Shown here: one piece after another, positions 6,715 to 8,879 of the stretch
How positions within the stretch are numbered: the first letter of the stretch is position 1
Layout of the letters: each line of letters begins with the position of its first letter
Assembly: GCA_964443025.1 (NCBI GenBank)
Contig: CAYUEL010000087.1
Location: 1-8,879, forward strand
Reading direction: 5' to 3'
Origin: JAJFKJ01 sp964443025
Lineage (GTDB): Bacteria; Pseudomonadota; Gammaproteobacteria; JABCZS01
Length of the DNA: 8,879 nt
The notes under the pieces: model-generated
Told to the model about the DNA's origin: nothing
The model's input: the letters and a program-made list of their open reading frames with translations, nothing else
Databases searched by the model: none
Translations under genes and position numbers: made by a program

Positions 6715-7981
6715 ACCGTGGTCTTTCAGGGAGTAAAAACCCTTTTGAAACCATATAATCCGCTAATGGCTGGCTCATTTCTTCTATAGCATTCCAGTCT
6801 GCATATGCGCGTACTTTCCCCAGAGGAAGCATAAAAACTACATACGGCAGGCGTTTTATACGGATGCCCATATCTTCTGCGATGCTATGCTCTGAAATAT
6901 CATCAAATACTGTTGTTTTAAACTCTTCGGTAGGACTGGCAAATGCATCGTCATCAGAGCCGCGCCAACTCGCTAGAGGCACAATCCCATTAATTTGACT
7001 CGCACTGAGTCCTTGAGCAATGTGTAATACATGGATAAGGTCGTGCATTATCAGAATATGAAGCGGGTAATACCCTATTTGCCTATCCCTTCGAATAAAC
7101 ACAGCACCACCAAACATGCGCCTTTGTGCAACAGTTAAGCCTAATTGAACGTTTTCATAATTTTGTATAAATGCCATATTTTCATTCTTTGTGAGAGGAA
7201 TGATAAATTCCATCCGACTGGCAGAACCTTGATTTCGTTCCAACTGATTTAATCTAATATATTGTTCATCGGTAAGCTGTGTATCGCATAATGCATCCTG
7301 CATGGTTTGATTTAACTCTCCTAACTGTGCTTCTCTTACCACGTGAGGATTCCCATTGTCTCCTTCTAACGCCCAGGAATTAACATCGTTAACTGGTCCA
7401 GTGATTAACCCCATGATGTCTTGAGACCGCCTCATCATTAATCTTAATACTTTTTGATGGTTCAATACTTGAGAGAGTTGTGATATTAATCTCTCTTGCG
7501 TTAACCCCAGACAAGCCGCTCTATAGCAATGAATCAATAAACGATTGTGAGCAATAGGTAAAAGTTGCTTATTTTCAAGACTTGAGTCACGTGTAGGGTA
7601 AACCATGATATGCTGATTTAAACCTTGTAATAACTGGCGAATGTTATCTTGTGGTTCATGATTAATAAGCCAGGTAATATGCTCATCAAACAGCTGATGT
7701 AAATCGCATAAATGGCGATCCAGCATAAGTGCCCGATTTATTGCTTCTTGTTGAGCACTAAGCGGTTGTTCAAAATCGATATGTTGCTGCAAATACCGGG
7801 CTATTGTGTTAACCACAACGACTTCAATACCGTTTAATAAACGGATCAGTTGCCAAGGGGTTGCGTCAATAGGTACTTGAATACCAGGGAAACGAATGCC
7901 CATGTCAATCACACAACGACGTATTTCCTCTAAAAGGATTGAGAATCGCCCACGTAATGTTTCAATTTGTTCTGGAGTCAT
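6692..7981 (-). CDS. Putative NleD/M91-like zinc metallopeptidase effector with a C-terminal CaaX box
   Basis: 429 residues. The C-terminal third resembles the M91 (NleD/HopH1-type) peptidases: PLHILIMHDLIHVLH (306-320) with a zinc-binding H313-D-L-I-H317, a third-ligand candidate in TEEF (351-354), then IAEDMGIRIKRLPY (367-380), like the conserved segment after the EE motif. The usual HExxH glutamate is Asp (D314), which may alter or abolish activity. Residues 1-190 look mostly helical and match nothing I know. The C-terminus is SSCCNLM: Cys426-Asn-Leu-Met fits CaaX with X = Met (farnesylation type), and Cys425 is a possible second lipidation site. No signal peptide is seen; a glutamate-containing stretch near 398-402 could help a type IV secretion signal. 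It is the first cargo gene after traD. No clear Shine-Dalgarno precedes the ATG. Family call is moderate. Confidence 0.6.
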   Translation of the reverse strand: MTPEQIETLRGRFSILLEEIRRCVIDMGIRFPGIQVPIDATPWQLIRLLNGIEVVVVNTIARYLQQHIDFEQPLSAQQEAINRALMLDRHLCDLHQLFDEHITWLINHEPQDNIRQLLQGLNQHIMVYPTRDSSLENKQLLPIAHNRLLIHCYRAACLGLTQERLISQLSQVLNHQKVLRLMMRRSQDIMGLITGPVNDVNSWALEGDNGNPHVVREAQLGELNQTMQDALCDTQLTDEQYIRLNQLERNQGSASRMEFIIPLTKNENMAFIQNYENVQLGLTVAQRRMFGGAVFIRRDRQIGYYPLHILIMHDLIHVLHIAQGLSASQINGIVPLASWRGSDDDAFASPTEEFKTTVFDDISEHSIAEDMGIRIKRLPYVVFMLPLGKVRAYADWNAIEEMSQPLADYMVSKGFLLPERPRSSCCNLM

Positions 7982-8003
7982 GAGTACAACATTAATATGA
8001 CTT

Positions 8004-8032
8004 ATCTTATCCTCATATTAACTTAATAACAA
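8004..8032 (-). promoter_or_regulatory. Possible sigma-70 promoter of the cargo genes
   Basis: Read on the minus strand: TTGTTA (8032-8027), a 17-base spacer, then TAAGAT (8009-8004), each matching 4 of 6 consensus bases. It lies 23 bases before the metallopeptidase ATG, in the AT-rich gap after traD. If real, it would let the cargo be expressed independently of the tra operon. In sequence this AT-rich such matches arise by chance. Confidence 0.35.
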
Positions 8033-8100
8033 AATGACCTATTACCATAATGTGGGTTTTGTAACAAATAATGGGGCATGGGCTTGGATGAGTGAAATTG

Positions 8101-8110
8101 ACGTTAACGT
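8101..8110. promoter_or_regulatory. Perfect 10 bp palindrome ACGTTAACGT after traD
   Basis: The palindrome lies 6 bases beyond the traD stop, at the start of the gap before the cargo genes. It could be a small operator half or full site. It has no loop or U-tract, so it is not a terminator. Function unknown; a palindrome this short can occur by chance. Confidence 0.3.
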
Positions 8111-8116
8111 TAAGTT

Positions 8117-8879
8117 TTATATACCCACGAGTGTATCGTACTGCGTTACCAATTGATTGAGCTCTTTATTATCTTCAATGGGGCGCTCAATAAAAGGCTC
8201 AGCGATCTGGGGATACAGCTTGTGTTCAAATGAGGACTTTGCAATGGGCAAATCCCCCTTTAATTTTACAAATGCCATTAAATCAGGCAATCGCATAATC
8301 TCCGACATCAATACCGTCGGTTTTGATTGAAGCTGGCTTTGCTTTGAGTGTTGTTTTTGAGTGCCCTCAAGTGTACTCACACTTTCTAAAATCACTTCCA
8401 CTTCTTTATCCCCTAATTGTTTAGCGCTGTAAGCGGCGGAAGCTTGGTCATTGCAGCGAAAGTAAACACCGGTATTGCAATTATCCATGATAATCTTGGC
8501 CCCATGCTCACCGTAATGTTCATAAATTTGTGCATGGGATTGTGCGCCCAATACAATACCCACCCCATTTTTGCGCACTGTGGATAGCGCTGTATCAATG
8601 CTCGGTAGTTTATAAAGAGTTGGAAATTCATCCATGAGAAAGAACAGTCGATGGTTAAGATTGGGCTTTAAATCCATCGCTGCGGATAAAAACAAATCCA
8701 ACCACAACGTTAATAACGGTCGAAGACTGGCATGATAACGTGAACAAGTCGTGATAAAAACACATTGACCTTTTTTATCTGGATTTTTCACCCAATCGCG
8801 AATAGAAAAAGGTTGCCCATCTTTGGGCAAATACTGCATACTTTTTAAATAACTGGAAAGAACCGCTTTGACGGATAAC
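8117..8879 (-). CDS. traD: TraD type IV coupling protein, C-terminal part, runs off right edge
   Basis: VirD4/TraD-family ATPase at the inner membrane that links the relaxase-DNA complex to the secretion channel. The open frame continues without a stop to the right edge, so the methionine at 8839 is internal and the gene is partial at its 5' end. Visible motifs: Walker B LFFLMDEFPTLYKLPS, with the DEFPTL signature of TraD/TraG proteins; VLGAQSHAQIYEHYG, the conserved glutamine/sensor segment; and IMDNCNTGVYFRCND. The tail after the ATPase domain is short (ends LVTQYDTLVGI), without the long C-terminal extension of F plasmid TraD. The Walker A region and transmembrane N-terminus lie outside the window. 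In the usual arrangement traI follows directly; here the cargo begins 135 bp after its stop. Confidence 0.92.
   Translation of the reverse strand, partial: LSVKAVLSSYLKSMQYLPKDGQPFSIRDWVKNPDKKGQCVFITTCSRYHASLRPLLTLWLDLFLSAAMDLKPNLNHRLFFLMDEFPTLYKLPSIDTALSTVRKNGVGIVLGAQSHAQIYEHYGEHGAKIIMDNCNTGVYFRCNDQASAAYSAKQLGDKEVEVILESVSTLEGTQKQHSKQSQLQSKPTVLMSEIMRLPDLMAFVKLKGDLPIAKSSFEHKLYPQIAEPFIERPIEDNKELNQLVTQYDTLVGI

Larger units (their letters stand above)
7982..8116. other. Intergenic gap at the traD/cargo junction
   Basis: 135 bp, AT-rich. It holds the possible promoter at 8004-8032 and the palindrome at 8101-8110. I see no terminator hairpin after traD and no repeat shared with the gap before traI that would mark an insertion target. 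Confidence 0.6.
1..8879. mobile_element. Fragment of an F-type conjugative element with cargo between traD and traI
   Basis: Both edges carry conjugation genes on the same strand: a TraD coupling protein at the right and a MobF TraI relaxase at the left. In F-like systems these two genes are usually adjacent at the end of the tra operon. Here five non-transfer genes on the same strand fill the interval 1273-8116. No integrase, att site, transposase or tRNA gene is visible, so the element's boundaries and whether it is a plasmid or an integrative element cannot be told. Rickettsial RAGE elements and Legionella F-type islands are known to carry eukaryote-like cargo near tra genes, which fits this layout. 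Confidence 0.8.

Noticed and set aside
8040..8100. Hairpin from the GGGGCATGGGC stretch as a traD terminator
   Set aside because: The GC-rich stretch does not pair with a nearby complement and no T-run follows in the direction of traD transcription.
8413..8631. 72-residue minus-strand frame inside traD
   Set aside because: It is an out-of-frame shadow of the conserved TraD ATPase region.
1..8879. CRISPR array, tRNA, rRNA or insertion sequence
   Set aside because: I looked for spaced short repeats, cloverleaf-like arms and transposase motifs on both strands and saw none. The only long repeat is the paralogue duplication.

Overview
The window is a piece of a conjugative element with F-type transfer genes. 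All seven genes I can support lie on the minus strand. At the right edge is the C-terminal part of TraD, the type IV coupling protein. At the left edge is the N-terminal 424 residues of TraI, a MobF relaxase with its tyrosines and metal-binding histidines intact. In F-like systems traD and traI are normally next to each other. Here the traD stop and the traI start are about 6.8 kb apart, and the gap holds five cargo genes. The base composition is AT-rich, and the cargo has eukaryote-like features: NB-ARC/TPR, a class 3 lipase, an effector-type metallopeptidase and C-terminal CaaX boxes. This suggests a Legionella-like or similar intracellular, protist-associated bacterium. That placement is inference; there is no taxonomic marker in the window.

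Layout in the direction of transcription (right to left): traD, partial (8879-8117). A 135 bp gap with a possible promoter and a 10 bp palindrome. A putative NleD/M91-like zinc metallopeptidase (7981-6692) ending in the CaaX-like tetrapeptide CNLM. Two tandemly duplicated paralogues of unknown function (6658-6173 and 6030-5554), inside a direct repeat of about 570-580 bp. A class 3 lipase (start moved to 5419, end 3815). After 26 bp, an 815-residue NB-ARC/TPR STAND protein (3788-1341) ending in the CaaX-like tetrapeptide CSIL. After 68 bp, traI (1272 to the left edge).

How the genes may work together: the lipase and the STAND protein look like a translationally close pair. They may share a short glycine-rich beta motif of the form G-x-x-x-G-[ND]-I-x-[IV]-[GD], at the C-terminal side of the lipase (two copies) and the extreme N-terminus of the STAND protein (one copy). 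This is the arrangement of amyloid-signalling NLR/effector pairs known in fungi and bacteria, where the NLR templates activation of a neighbouring effector. In contrast, the CaaX boxes on the STAND protein and on the metallopeptidase point to action inside a eukaryotic host cell, where host enzymes would prenylate them. The two readings (NLR-controlled lipase acting in the bacterium, or a set of prenylated host-directed effectors) make different predictions, and the sequence alone does not decide between them.
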